Positions 18,037 to 27,029 are shown, counted from the first letter of the stretch. The stretch is 64,000 nucleotides of DNA from Bradyrhizobium sp. Gha (GCF_900113735.1 NZ_FOQM01000031.1:28482-92481); one strand, 5' to 3'. Numbers and translations: made by a program. Notes: a model not told the origin generated them from the sequence alone.

Positions 18037-18504
18037 ATGGCGGGCACGGTCGAGCAGAAGCTGGCGGAACAAGGCATCAAGCTGCACGAGGCTCCCACCC
18101 CGGTGGCCAATTACGTCCCGTTCGTGCGCACCGGCAATCTGCTGTTCGTGTCCGGCCAGGTTTGCTTCGATCCCGCCGGCAAGCTGATCGCCAAGGGCAA
18201 GCTGGGCGCCGGCGTTTCGGTCGAGGACGGCGCCGCGGCCGCGCGCGGTTGCGCGATCAACCTGCTGGCACAGGTGAAGGCGGCGCTCGGTGATCTCGAC
18301 AAGGTCACGCGTGTGGTGCGCCTCGGCGGCTTCATCAACTCGGCGCCCGACTTCCTTGACGGGCCGAAGGTGCTCAACGGCGCTTCCGACCTGATGGTCG
18401 CCGCCTTCGGTGACAAGGGCCGTCACGCCCGCACCACTGTCGGCGTCGCCTCGCTGCCGGCGGATGCGGCGGTCGAGGTCGACGGCATCTTCGAGGTCGC
18501 CTGA
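18037..18504 (+). CDS. RidA-family protein (YjgF-like, longer subgroup)
   Basis: A 155-residue member of the RidA superfamily, in the longer branch containing YjgF/chorismate-mutase-like proteins. The segments LLFVSGQVCFDPAG, GCAINLLAQVKAALGDLDKV and GRHARTTVGVASLPADAAVEVDG are diagnostic. An Arg occurs at HARTTVGV, the usual catalytic-arginine position, so this copy is more likely than the neighbouring paralogue to have imine deaminase activity. ATG 18037 has GAGGTCGAG upstream. It ends 10 bases before a glycerophosphodiesterase gene, with which it probably forms an operon. Confidence 0.88.
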   Translation: MAGTVEQKLAEQGIKLHEAPTPVANYVPFVRTGNLLFVSGQVCFDPAGKLIAKGKLGAGVSVEDGAAAARGCAINLLAQVKAALGDLDKVTRVVRLGGFINSAPDFLDGPKVLNGASDLMVAAFGDKGRHARTTVGVASLPADAAVEVDGIFEVA

Positions 18505-18514
18505 GGCCGGCATC

Positions 18515-19261
18515 GTGCGAGCTCCGGATTGGCTGACAGCGCGGCCGGTCGCCCATCGCGGCCTGCATGACATTTCCCGCGGCATCGTCGAGAACATGCC
18601 CGGCGCGGTGCAGGCGGCGATCGCGGCCAATTTCTCGATCGAGGTCGACATCCAGCTCTCGGCTGACGGCGAGGCCATGGTGCATCACGACCATGAACTC
18701 GGCCGTCTCACCGAGGCAAGCGGCCCGGTGGTCGCGAAGACCGCGGCCGAGCTGAAGGCGATCACGTTCAAGGATACGCCAGAGCGGATGATGTCGCTCA
18801 GCGATCTCTGCACCATGGTCGCCGGCCGCGTGCCGCTGGTGATCGAGGTGAAGAGCCACTTCGACGGCGACCGCAAGCTGGTGACGCGGATGGCCGAGGT
18901 GCTGGCAACCTATCAGGGTCGCGCGGTCGGGATGTCTTTTGATCCCGACCAAGTGCTGGCGCTCCGTGAACTCCTGCCCTCCCGCCCGCGCGGCATCGTC
19001 GCGCAGCGCAGCTACGAGGACGAGTACTGGGCCTATCTGACCCCCGAGCAGCGCGACGGCATGCTGTACCTGCGCCACGGCTTCCAGACCCAGCCCCATT
19101 TCGTGGCTTTCAAGGTCGATCATCTCCCGGCACCGGCTCCCTGGATCGCCCGTAACGTCTTCGGTTGCGCCCTGCTCGGCTGGACCGTGCGCACGTCAGA
19201 GCAGCGGGTGCGGGTCGGACAATCTGCCGATCAGATGATCTTTGAAGGCTTCGTGCCGTAA
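18515..19261 (+). CDS. Glycerophosphodiester phosphodiesterase family protein
   Basis: A 248-residue GDPD-fold phosphodiesterase that would hydrolyse glycerophosphodiesters to an alcohol and glycerol-3-phosphate. Family residues can be seen in VAHRGLHD, SIEVDIQLSADGEAMVHHDH (Glu and Asp metal ligands and the catalytic His pair) and VIEVKSH. The protein has no signal peptide, so it is probably cytoplasmic. GTG 18515 lies 10 bases after the RidA stop, with GAGG at 18503-18506 as ribosome-binding site. The longer frame from 18410 would overlap RidA and lacks family similarity. Confidence 0.9.
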   Translation: MRAPDWLTARPVAHRGLHDISRGIVENMPGAVQAAIAANFSIEVDIQLSADGEAMVHHDHELGRLTEASGPVVAKTAAELKAITFKDTPERMMSLSDLCTMVAGRVPLVIEVKSHFDGDRKLVTRMAEVLATYQGRAVGMSFDPDQVLALRELLPSRPRGIVAQRSYEDEYWAYLTPEQRDGMLYLRHGFQTQPHFVAFKVDHLPAPAPWIARNVFGCALLGWTVRTSEQRVRVGQSADQMIFEGFVP

Positions 19262-19315
19262 GCTTGATGTTCCCGACCCTTGAAGTCGCTGCTGCAATGC
19301 ACGATCTTGGGCGCA

Positions 19316-20557
19316 ATGGCATCATCCGAAATCACCCTGGAGGCGGTACCGTCCATTGGCGAAATCTCGCCGGAGGATTGGGACGCTTGCGCCAATCCTG
19401 GCAGGGCCTGCAATGGGCATGCGGTGGGAACCTCATCCGGGTTTCCAGGCGATTCCCTCGGCCTCTCAAAGCCTGCCTACAACCCGTTCGTCTCGCACGC
19501 CTTTCTCTCGGCCGCCGAGAACTCGGGTTCAGCCACAATCCGCACCGGCTGGGCACCGCGGCACCTCGTGGCCAAGATCGATGGCCGCGTCGCCGGCGTC
19601 GTGCCCTGCTATCTGAAATCACACAGCCAGGGCGAATACGTTTTCGACCGCGGCTGGGCGGACGCCTATGAGCGCGCCGGCGGGCGTTACTATCCAAAGC
19701 TGCAGGTCTCGGTTCCCTTCACGCCCGCGACAGGACCGCGGCTGCTGATCCGCGACGGCGTTGACCACGAGCGCATCGCGGACGCGCTGGCGAGCGGGTT
19801 GGTGGCGCTGTGCGGCGTCAGCAAGGCCTCCTCCGTTCACGTTACCTTCGCGCGCGAGGCGGAGTGGAAGCTGCTTGCGCGGCACGGTTTCCTCCAGCGC
19901 ACCGACCAGCAGTTCCACTGGCGCAACGAGGGCTTTGCCAGCTTCGACGATTTCCTGGCGACGCTGAACTCACGGCATCGCAAATCGATCAAGCGCGAGC
20001 GGCGCGACGCGCTCGCGGCAGGGATCACGATCCACTGGCTCACCGGAAAAGACATCACCGAGGACGCCTGGGACGCCTTCTTCGCGTTCTACATGGAGAC
20101 CGGCTCGCGCAAATGGGGCCGGCCCTATCTCACCCGAGGATTCTTCTCGCTGATCGGCGACACCATGAGCCAGGACGTGCTGCTGGTGATGGCGCGCCGC
20201 AACGACCGCTGGATCGCAGGCGCTATCAACTTCATCGGCTCGGATACGCTGTTCGGCCGCAACTGGGGCGCGGTCGAGCATCATCCCTTCCTGCATTTCG
20301 AAGTCTGCTACTATCAGGCGATTGATTTCGCCATCAAACACGGTCTCACGAATGTCGAAGCCGGCGCGCAAGGCGAGCACAAGATTGCACGCGGCTACCT
20401 GCCGCGGACGACACACTCGGCCCATTTCATCGCCGATCCCGGCCTCCGCCGCGCCATCGACGATTATCTCAAGCGTGAGCGGGCCTATGTTGCGGAAGCC
20501 GGACGGGAGCTTGCCGAGCTTGGTCCCTTCCGGAAAGGCATCGACGAGCCGTCTTGA
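19316..20557 (+). CDS. GNAT/FemAB-like acyltransferase family protein (DUF482)
   Basis: A 413-residue protein of the DUF482 (peptidogalycan biosynthesis-like) family within the GNAT/FemAB fold. Recognisable parts are NPFVSHAFLSAAE near the N-terminus, LNSRHRKSIKRERRDA, and the C-terminal GAQGEHKIARGYLPRTTHSAH, the best-conserved segment of the family. The name suggests aminoacyl or acyl transfer to an envelope precursor, but the substrate is not established. ATG 19316 (MASSEITLEAV) is preferred to ATG 19280, which has no family similarity. It lies upstream of the HIT gene on the same strand. Confidence 0.87.
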   Translation: MASSEITLEAVPSIGEISPEDWDACANPGRACNGHAVGTSSGFPGDSLGLSKPAYNPFVSHAFLSAAENSGSATIRTGWAPRHLVAKIDGRVAGVVPCYLKSHSQGEYVFDRGWADAYERAGGRYYPKLQVSVPFTPATGPRLLIRDGVDHERIADALASGLVALCGVSKASSVHVTFAREAEWKLLARHGFLQRTDQQFHWRNEGFASFDDFLATLNSRHRKSIKRERRDALAAGITIHWLTGKDITEDAWDAFFAFYMETGSRKWGRPYLTRGFFSLIGDTMSQDVLLVMARRNDRWIAGAINFIGSDTLFGRNWGAVEHHPFLHFEVCYYQAIDFAIKHGLTNVEAGAQGEHKIARGYLPRTTHSAHFIADPGLRRAIDDYLKRERAYVAEAGRELAELGPFRKGIDEPS

Positions 20558-20623
20558 CGCGCGCGCGGGGCTGGTGACAGTAAGCGCAAAAGTCGCAGCG
20601 CAAAGTTCTCGGGAGCCGCCGCC

Positions 20624-21049
20624 ATGACCGCCTACGATCCGAACAACATCTTCGCAAAGATCCTGCGCGGCGAGTTTCCCTGCCACAGGGTCTATGAGGA
20701 CGAGCACATCTTCGCCTTCCTCGACATCATGCCGCGCGTAACAGGGCATACGCTGGTGATTCCGAAGGCCCCTGCCCGCAACATTCTCGACATCAAGCCC
20801 GACGACTACGCGCATGTTGCCCGCGGTGCGCACAAGATCGCGGCGGCCGCGATGAAGGCCTTCAAGGCCGACGGCATCACCGTGCAGCAGTTCAATGAAC
20901 CCGCCGGCGGACAGGTGGTGTTTCATCTCCACATGCACGTGATGCCTCGCCACGACGGTGTCGCCATGCTGCCGCCCGCGAGCCGGAAGGAAGACGTGAA
21001 GGTGCTGGAAGAGAACGCGACCAAGTTGATCGCGGCGCTGAAGGACTGA
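20624..21049 (+). CDS. HIT-family hydrolase
   Basis: A 141-residue histidine-triad protein, probably a nucleoside phosphoramidase or dinucleotide hydrolase. The triad HLHMHVMP (His101, His103, His105) carries the nucleophilic middle histidine. The N-terminal NIFAKILRGEFPCHRVYEDEH and GHTLVIPK segments fix the family. Its length is normal. It starts 66 bases after the DUF482 gene, on the same strand, possibly one transcript. The 3' end nearly abuts the convergent trmO gene. Confidence 0.94.
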   Translation: MTAYDPNNIFAKILRGEFPCHRVYEDEHIFAFLDIMPRVTGHTLVIPKAPARNILDIKPDDYAHVARGAHKIAAAAMKAFKADGITVQQFNEPAGGQVVFHLHMHVMPRHDGVAMLPPASRKEDVKVLEENATKLIAALKD

Positions 21050-21052
21050 TCC

Positions 21053-21544
21053 TCACTCCGTCTGAAAATCGCCCGGCTGCGGCGCGGCCAGCGGCGTGAA
21101 CTCACAGCGGTCGGGCTTGATGTCGATCAGCGGCGTGTTGTCGAGACAGTCGAGACCGCGCACGAGGATGGCATTGCCCTCGATACCGACCAGCTTCACG
21201 ATCGAGGTGCCGATCGGATTGGGCCGGACCGGCGAGCGCAGCGAAAACGTGCCGCGGGTTTTCTCGTTGTTCTTCGGGCTTTGCAACACGATGTCGCGGC
21301 GCGACTTGTCGAGCCAATAGAGCACTTCGAGATTGCTATAGAAGTCGACTCCCTTGATCGCCGGCACGAACGGCTCGAAGATCTCGAGCCGGCAGATCGG
21401 GCCATCCGCACGGCCCTGTCGCGGCGTCTCGAGCCGCGAGGTCCATGGCGTGCGAATGCGACCAATGAAGACGAGGCCGGCATCTTCCGTCGATGGCAGC
21501 TCGATGGCGATCTCGCCCCCGCGGAGTTCGTTTTCGCGAACCAT
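21053..21544 (-). CDS. trmO: TrmO-type tRNA methyltransferase (TsaA family)
   Basis: A 163-residue protein of the TsaA/TrmO family, which methylates N6-threonylcarbamoyladenosine at tRNA position 37 using S-adenosylmethionine. Visible motifs are FIGRIRTPW, ICRLEIFEPF, LEVLYWLDKSRRD and SPVRPNPIGTSIVKL, the last carrying the family's SAM-contacting residues. TLPLIDIKPD-type sequence (NTPLIDIKPD) closes the domain. ATG 21544 (MVRENEL) is chosen over the open frame to 21592. It is convergent with the HIT gene. Confidence 0.85.
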   Translation of the reverse strand: MVRENELRGGEIAIELPSTEDAGLVFIGRIRTPWTSRLETPRQGRADGPICRLEIFEPFVPAIKGVDFYSNLEVLYWLDKSRRDIVLQSPKNNEKTRGTFSLRSPVRPNPIGTSIVKLVGIEGNAILVRGLDCLDNTPLIDIKPDRCEFTPLAAPQPGDFQTE

Positions 21545-21668
21545 ACTCTTCAGTTCCTTGGCTGTTCGAAGGCGTTTTAGCCTAACCAGCACTCGCCGGC
21601 CAGCATGAAGACCATCGCGAGCGGCGGGTCATCAGGTGGAGGCGGCGCCGGTAGGTATGGTTGCGTTT

Positions 21669-22631
21669 CTATCCGCGCGCGGCCCGGTTCTTCAGCACAA
21701 AGCAGGCGCCGCCCGCTTTGCGGATGCGATTGCAGAGATCATCCGCTTCGGGGCGCGTATCAGCGCCGATACGCACCTGGTAGAAGGCGTGCGAGCCGCG
21801 GCTGCGCACCACCGAGCTCAACAGGCTGGGATCGCGCTCGCCGATCACCCCGCTGAGGCGCGTGACGGCGCGGGAGTACATCGCCAGCGCCTTGTTGCGG
21901 TCGAAGCCGGCGGCGAGCTGCACCCCCCAGATCTTGGCCGCGGCGAGCTCGACATGCTGCTCGAGCTCGGCGACGAACGGGTTCGGCGCGCGCTTCAACA
22001 GCGCCATCAGGTCGCGGCAGCTCGTCGGCGGCGAGCTCGGCGGCCCCTTGCCGGTGCTGCCGGCCTTGGCCCAGGCGTCGACGGTCGCGCCAGTGATGGC
22101 GTAGACGTAGTTGCGGGTCTGCTCCGGCATGCCACCGGTGCCGGCGAGCCATTCCTGCACGCGCCGCGGGCCGGCGTTGTAGGCGGCCGCAGCGAGACCG
22201 AGATTACCGAACTGATTGCGCAGCTCGTTGAGAAACTCGGCCGACTTCGGCAGCGCCTGGACCGGATTAAAGGGATTGAGCAGCCCCCGCTCGCTCGCAG
22301 TGCCCGGCATGAATTGCGCGATCCCCTGCGCGTGTTCGCCGCTGCGAGTGACGGGCCCCACTGCATCGGCCTGGAATCGGCTCTCCTGCCAGATCACCCG
22401 GGCGAAGAATTCCAGCGGGAGGTTGGCATCACGCGCGGCGGCCTCCACGATCAGGCAGATCGACTCCCGTGTGTCGCTCTCGCGCACAGGCTCGCCTGCT
22501 CCCGGTTTCGCCGGCGCCTCGGGGCCAAGCTGCGTGGGAGGGACCGGAGCATCCTCGGCGTGCACGGGCGTGATGACGACCGCCGCCGCGAGCACCCACC
22601 AGATCAGCTTCTGAGCCCCGACCAACGCCAT
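21669..22631 (-). CDS. Lytic transglycosylase with SPOR-like C-terminus
   Basis: A 320-residue periplasmic murein hydrolase of the SLT/goose-lysozyme type that cleaves glycan strands to 1,6-anhydro products. A signal peptide (LIWWVLAAAVVITPVHA) precedes the catalytic domain. The catalytic Glu is in VIWQESRFQADAVG, followed by GIAQFMPGTA and AAAYNAGPRRVQEWL, the usual SLT motifs. The C-terminal 50 residues (FYQVRIGADTR and CNRIRKAGGACFVL) look like a SPOR domain that would bind denuded septal glycan. ATG 22631 gives the best signal peptide; the frame extends to 22673. Confidence 0.92.
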   Translation of the reverse strand: MALVGAQKLIWWVLAAAVVITPVHAEDAPVPPTQLGPEAPAKPGAGEPVRESDTRESICLIVEAAARDANLPLEFFARVIWQESRFQADAVGPVTRSGEHAQGIAQFMPGTASERGLLNPFNPVQALPKSAEFLNELRNQFGNLGLAAAAYNAGPRRVQEWLAGTGGMPEQTRNYVYAITGATVDAWAKAGSTGKGPPSSPPTSCRDLMALLKRAPNPFVAELEQHVELAAAKIWGVQLAAGFDRNKALAMYSRAVTRLSGVIGERDPSLLSSVVRSRGSHAFYQVRIGADTRPEADDLCNRIRKAGGACFVLKNRAARG

Positions 22632-22713
22632 GTCGCTCCCAATATCGGCCCTTGATCTCGGGGCCCAAGGCAACTAGCAACGGCCGGAATTAGCAATGCT
22701 GAGCCCGGCCAGA

Positions 22714-23352
22714 ATGCGGACAATCTATTTTGATCTCGACGGCACGCTGACCGATCCAAAGCCCGGGATCACCGGTTCGATCCAGTATGCCCTCAAAAAA
22801 ATTGGCAAGTCGGTCCCGAGCCAGGACGAATTGACCTGGTGCATCGGGCCGCCGCTGCATGCGAGCCTGAAGGCGCTGACCGGAACCGAGGCACTGGCTG
22901 ATCAGGCGCTCCTGCTCTACCGCGAACGGTTTTCCGAGGTTGGGCTGTTCGAGAACTCACTCTATCCGGGCATCCACGACACGCTCGCGGCGCTCGCCGC
23001 AACCGGCGCGCGCATCTTCGTGGCGACCAGCAAGCCTGCGGTCTACGCCACCCGCATCGTCGAACATTTCGGGCTGAAGCCGTATTTCGAGCGCGTGTTC
23101 GGCTCCGAGCTCGACGGCACGCGCGTCGACAAGCGTGACCTGCTGCGCTACGCGCTCGCCGAGACCGAAGTCGATCCGCGGCAAGCGATCATGATCGGCG
23201 ACCGCAGCCACGACGTGATCGGCGCCCGGACCAACGGCATGACGGCGATCGGCGTGCTCTACGGCTATGGCAACGAGGCCGAGCTGCGGGACGCCGGCGC
23301 GCATCACATCTGCGCCGCGCATCCGGAACTGCTCGGCCATTGTGTGGCCTAG
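22714..23352 (+). CDS. HAD-family phosphatase (phosphoglycolate phosphatase-like)
   Basis: A 212-residue haloacid dehalogenase-superfamily hydrolase. Motif I is FDLDGTLTD with the nucleophilic Asp, motif II FVATSKP, motif III VDKRDL with Lys, and motif IV MIGDRSHDVIGA. The cap domain is of the all-helical C1 type, like Gph/PpaX. The substrate is probably a small phosphomonoester. ATG 22714 (MRTIYFDLDG) is a better start than 22696. Its TAG shares the palindrome CCTAGG with the stop of the convergent aldoxime dehydratase gene, so the two overlap by 4 bases. Confidence 0.92.
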   Translation: MRTIYFDLDGTLTDPKPGITGSIQYALKKIGKSVPSQDELTWCIGPPLHASLKALTGTEALADQALLLYRERFSEVGLFENSLYPGIHDTLAALAATGARIFVATSKPAVYATRIVEHFGLKPYFERVFGSELDGTRVDKRDLLRYALAETEVDPRQAIMIGDRSHDVIGARTNGMTAIGVLYGYGNEAELRDAGAHHICAAHPELLGHCVA

Positions 23353-24389
23353 GCGCTGACGGTCTCCACCGCCGCCAGCATTCCGGTCTTGGCGTGGCAG
23401 TTCAGATATTCGAAGAACTGCTCGTCTGCCGCGGCCACCGTGACCTCATGATAGAGCCGCAGTTTCGCTGCAGGCCCCAGCGTCGACAGATATTTCATCG
23501 CCGCACCGAAGATCTTGACATGGGTCGGATGCGATTCCGCCCAGCGCTCCAGCGCAGCCAGGCTCCTCCACCAGCTCTGGCCGTAGGATTTTTCGCTCGC
23601 CTTGCCGTCGGCCGAGAGCACCTGCATGTAGCGATTGGCATAGCAGCCGATGGAAGGGCCATCGTCGCGCAAGAAATCCATGCCCTCGCGCAGCACCGGC
23701 TCGACGTCGTCGAGATAGAGCTTCCGCTCGGACGCCTCGGTATCGCTCCAGTCCTGACCCGAGCGGATCAGACAGAGATTGTCGTGCGCCTTTACGCGCA
23801 ACCGCGCGCCATCATGGACCAGTTCGGGATTGCCGCCCGGCGACATCGGATCGGTTTGCGACAGCGGAATGCGATCGCGCATGCCGCCCCAATAGGCGTG
23901 CTCCTGCACCTCGCCGCTCATGCCATCTGCAATCACCGCGACACCTTCGGGCCTGCCTAGCGAGGAAAACAGCGTCTCGTGCCGCGCCACGGCGGGACGC
24001 AGCACCTCGATGAAGGTGCCTATCCCTTCGCGTTGCTTTCCGGTCCACGCCTCGCGCGCCGGTGCAAACCAGGCGTCGAAGCGCGCGATGTCGTCCCAAT
24101 AGGCCACCGACACGATGTTGGCGTGGCCGGCCTGATCCACATAGTGCGCGCGGTCCCAATGCGAGGGACTGCTCTCGCCGGCGAACAGCCTGTCGATTTC
24201 AGCGAGCGCTTCCGTCGCAGCCGCCGGCGCCGCCCCACGATACTGGACGCCGAAATAGGCCATCACGACGCGGCCCACCCCGGGCTTGTAGCGTGCCACG
24301 AACGACGGATATGGCGGCTGGTAATCATCCGGCACGCGCTTGTGACGCATGCGCTGGGTTTCGAGATGCGCGGGAATTGCGGATTCCAT
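23349..24389 (-). CDS. Aldoxime dehydratase (phenylacetaldoxime dehydratase family)
   Basis: A 346-residue haem enzyme of the aldoxime dehydratase family, which converts R-CH=NOH to the nitrile. Family segments include YQPPYPSFVARYKPG, MAYFGVQYRG, VSVAYWD, EHAYWGGMRDRIPLSQTD and the C-terminal PTHVKIFG and LRLYHEV. A histidine near 290 is the likely proximal haem ligand and His314 (LYHEV) the likely catalytic acid-base residue, by analogy with OxdA/OxdRE. It lies immediately downstream of a nitrilase gene on the same strand, giving an aldoxime-to-acid pathway. Physiological substrates might include indole- or phenylacetaldoxime (inference). Confidence 0.9.
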   Translation of the reverse strand: MESAIPAHLETQRMRHKRVPDDYQPPYPSFVARYKPGVGRVVMAYFGVQYRGAAPAAATEALAEIDRLFAGESSPSHWDRAHYVDQAGHANIVSVAYWDDIARFDAWFAPAREAWTGKQREGIGTFIEVLRPAVARHETLFSSLGRPEGVAVIADGMSGEVQEHAYWGGMRDRIPLSQTDPMSPGGNPELVHDGARLRVKAHDNLCLIRSGQDWSDTEASERKLYLDDVEPVLREGMDFLRDDGPSIGCYANRYMQVLSADGKASEKSYGQSWWRSLAALERWAESHPTHVKIFGAAMKYLSTLGPAAKLRLYHEVTVAAADEQFFEYLNCHAKTGMLAAVETVSA

Positions 24390-24416
24390 GATCGTACCCT
24401 CCCTCGATCGCAGCGA

Positions 24417-25433
24417 TCAGCTCGCTGCCGCGCCAATGTCCGCCGGCTCGATAGTGTCGACCGGCAGCGCGAACTGCTCGACCCTCTTGTAGGGCTTCTT
24501 GTTGAGCAGCAGCCGCGTGACGTCGGGCCGCGAATAATGTCCGGCCGGATCCGCGGCATTCTTGGCCACACCGATCGCGCCGAGATCGATTTCGGCGATC
24601 AAGAGCCCTTCCTGATCCGGCGCGAGCTTGTCGCCGATCTGGCTGCCATCCGGCCCGTAGATCGCGGCAAAACCGCCGCCCACATGCAGCAGCGCGTTCT
24701 TGTCCGGCCGGTCGCAGAGCTCGTCGATCATGGCTTGCGACACCGTCGCGCAAGGGGCCAGCACGAAGCAGGAGCCTTCCACCGCATAGACGCGGGAGGC
24801 GGCATTGTTCACCTCGGCACCGAGGGCTGGCGCGAAGGGATCGTATAGCGAGAAGCTCGGCCAGGCCGCGACATGCACCTGCTCGTTCTGGGCGTACATC
24901 GCGTATTTCGACAGCGGCTGGAGATGCTCCCAGCAACACAGCGCGCCGATGCGGCCGATGTCGGCTCGCCCATGGACTGCAAGATCGCTACCGTCGCCCT
25001 CGCCATAGACCGTGCGCTCCGCATGGGTCGGTCGCAATTTGCGGCGTGTCGCAATGGTCTCGCCGTCGGGTCCGATCAGCCATTGCGCCAGATAGAGGCT
25101 GCCGCCATCGCGTTCGGAGAGGCCGATCACGGCGGTGAGCTTGGCCTTGCGGACGGCGTCACGCAGCCGTTCGGCCTGGGGGCTGTCATAGGATAGCGAG
25201 TTGTCGAAATAGCGCTGCACGAAACCGCGTCCGATCGCCCAGGCCGGTGAGTCCATCCAGATATGCCAGGGGTAACCGGGGATGAAGGCCTCCGGAAATG
25301 CGATCAGCTTGGCACCCTTCTCGGCGGCCTCCCTGATCAAAGCGATCGACTTGTCGATCGAGGCGTCGAGGTCGAGCCAGGCGGGTGCCGCCTGCACCAC
25401 CGCGACCTTGTATTTCGGATGTTCGATGCCCAT
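24417..25433 (-). CDS. Nitrilase (carbon-nitrogen hydrolase)
   Basis: A 338-residue nitrilase hydrolysing a nitrile to acid and ammonia. The Glu-Lys-Cys triad is complete: FPEAFIPGYPWHIW, RRKLRPTHAERTVYGEGDG and GALCCWEHLQPL. The C-terminal region is of normal length. ATG 25433 (MGIEHPKYK) follows an excellent ribosome-binding site GGAGG that is itself part of an upstream ATGGAGG; starts further upstream to 25592 are not credible. It is the first gene of an operon with the aldoxime dehydratase 27 bases downstream. A divergent AraC-type regulator lies 195 bases away. Confidence 0.95.
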   Translation of the reverse strand: MGIEHPKYKVAVVQAAPAWLDLDASIDKSIALIREAAEKGAKLIAFPEAFIPGYPWHIWMDSPAWAIGRGFVQRYFDNSLSYDSPQAERLRDAVRKAKLTAVIGLSERDGGSLYLAQWLIGPDGETIATRRKLRPTHAERTVYGEGDGSDLAVHGRADIGRIGALCCWEHLQPLSKYAMYAQNEQVHVAAWPSFSLYDPFAPALGAEVNNAASRVYAVEGSCFVLAPCATVSQAMIDELCDRPDKNALLHVGGGFAAIYGPDGSQIGDKLAPDQEGLLIAEIDLGAIGVAKNAADPAGHYSRPDVTRLLLNKKPYKRVEQFALPVDTIEPADIGAAAS

Positions 25434-25627
25434 TGCCACCTCCATTGCCGGTTGATCCGAGACCACGTCCGATGCAGTGTATTGGACCAAGCCGGGCAGC
25501 CGCGCGCTCGACCACGGCGGAACAAAAACTCGACTGGAATGGATAGCGCCCCGGTACGGAACTTGCCTGCGGTCAGGCTGGATCTGCGCCAAGTGGTTTC
25601 TGCTCGATGCGAAAGGGAGGGCGGCCG

Positions 25628-26583
25628 ATGACCATCCAGTTCACGACGGACGGCAGCCCCGGTTACCGGCGGCTTGCCCTCTGGCAGGACATCGTCTGCG
25701 ACGTCTTCGTCGGGCTCGACTGCAAATCCGACCTCGGCAGCGCCTTTCACGGCTCGGTCACGCAGGCTTCGCTGGGGAAAGCCGCTTGCTCCGAGGTCTG
25801 CTCCGACCGCCAGCACGTCTTCCGCACGCCCTCGCGCATCGCGCGCTCGGATCAGGACTACGTCCTGGTCGCGCTCGGTAATCGCGGCGACGGTGGCGTG
25901 GTCCAGGACGGCCGCGAGACCGTGATCCATCCCGGCGAGTTCGCGCTCTACGACACCACACGTCCCTACGAGCTGAAGTTCAGGGACACCTTCTCGCAGA
26001 CCATCTTCAAGGTGCCCCGCGAGATGTTGCACCGACGGCTGGGCGGCACCGAGACTCTCACAGCGATCAGCTTCGGGGCCGACGCGCCGATTGAACGGCT
26101 CGCCTATGACTTCATCCTCAGGCTTTGCCAGAGCGCGGACCGGCTCGCGCCCAACAGCGCCGCAGCCCTGTCGGAGCAGGCCGTCGACTTGCTGGCGATG
26201 GCGTTGAGCGAACGGCTCGGCGGAACGTCGCTGCCGTCCTCGACCCATCGCTCCGCCCTGCTGTACCGGCTCAAAGCCCACATCCGCAGTCACCTCGCCG
26301 ATCCCGATCTCTCGCTCACGGAAACCGCCGCCGCGCTCGGAATCTCCTCACGCTACGTCAACGATCTCCTCGCCGACGAGGGCACCTCGTTCCAGCGCCA
26401 TTTGCTTGCCGAGCGCCTCGCCCAATGCAAACGCGACCTCGCCTCGCCCATGCTCGCCCATCGCCACATCAGCGAGATCGCGTTTGCCTGGGCTTTAACG
26501 ACCTCTCGCATTTCGGCCGCGTCTTCCGCGAGCATTTTGGGATGTCGCCGCGCGACTTCAGGCAGAGCCAGTTGCGGCACTGA
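25628..26583 (+). pseudogene. AraC-family regulator with a single-base frameshift in the DNA-binding domain
   Basis: The frame from ATG 25628 (MTIQFTTDGSPGYRRL) encodes an AraC-type regulator with an N-terminal AraC_binding_2-like sensor (GEFALYDTTRPYELKF) and the first helix-turn-helix (TAAALGISSRYVNDLLA). At 26490-26492 three G residues occur where four are needed: the frame passes from ISEIAFAW into unrelated sequence, while the +1 frame continues GFNDLSHFGRVFREHFGMSP to a stop at 26583. The intended protein would be about 318 residues. Either the gene is inactivated or the base is a sequencing error. It is divergent from the nitrilase operon and probably its activator. Confidence 0.88.
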
Positions 26584-27029
26584 GCGCCATTCCACTCAGC
26601 CATCACCACGAGCCTTCGTGCCACGCGAAGGCAATGCTCGCCAATTCCAGATTGTCAGGTGCTGCGACCTGGATCAGGCTGAGAGCTATGAGGACTCGTG
26701 GGACGATAGCTGGCTCAGAGCTGCTGCTCGGTGTGATCGCGATCCGGCTCGCCGCGCTGCTCCTCGTGGGCTGGAGCCTGACGCTCCTGCCGCGGCAGGC
26801 CAGCAGACCCGTCTGCATCCCTTCGTCTGCCGCAAGGATCGAAATGCAAGCTGCCATGACGGTCGGTTCGCGCGTCGCAGATGCGTCCTTCGATGACATG
26901 CGATTGCACGACTAGGCGTTCCGAAGCAAGGCGGGTATGTCAGCGCGCGATAGGACAACGCGCCTGCTTGCATTACCATTCGCCTCCAAGGCCACGCCAA
27001 TCAATCAGCGGTCGTGAGGGAGCAGTTCG
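26584..27029. other. Intergenic stretch, no supported gene
   Basis: A stretch of 446 bases between the AraC gene and the aldo/keto reductase. A frame on the + strand (26688-26915) encodes a hydrophobic segment, and others run on the - strand, but none has a clear ribosome-binding site or known family. The out-of-frame continuation of the frameshifted AraC gene also runs through it to 26896 and should not be read as protein. Confidence 0.5.

Noticed and set aside
25607..26896. 429-codon frame from the AraC gene through the intergenic region
   Set aside because: Beyond about 26491 the sequence has lost AraC similarity; the true continuation is in the next frame.
26688..26915. Small hydrophobic frame after the AraC gene
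   Set aside because: No ribosome-binding site and no recognisable family; it could be chance in GC-rich DNA.
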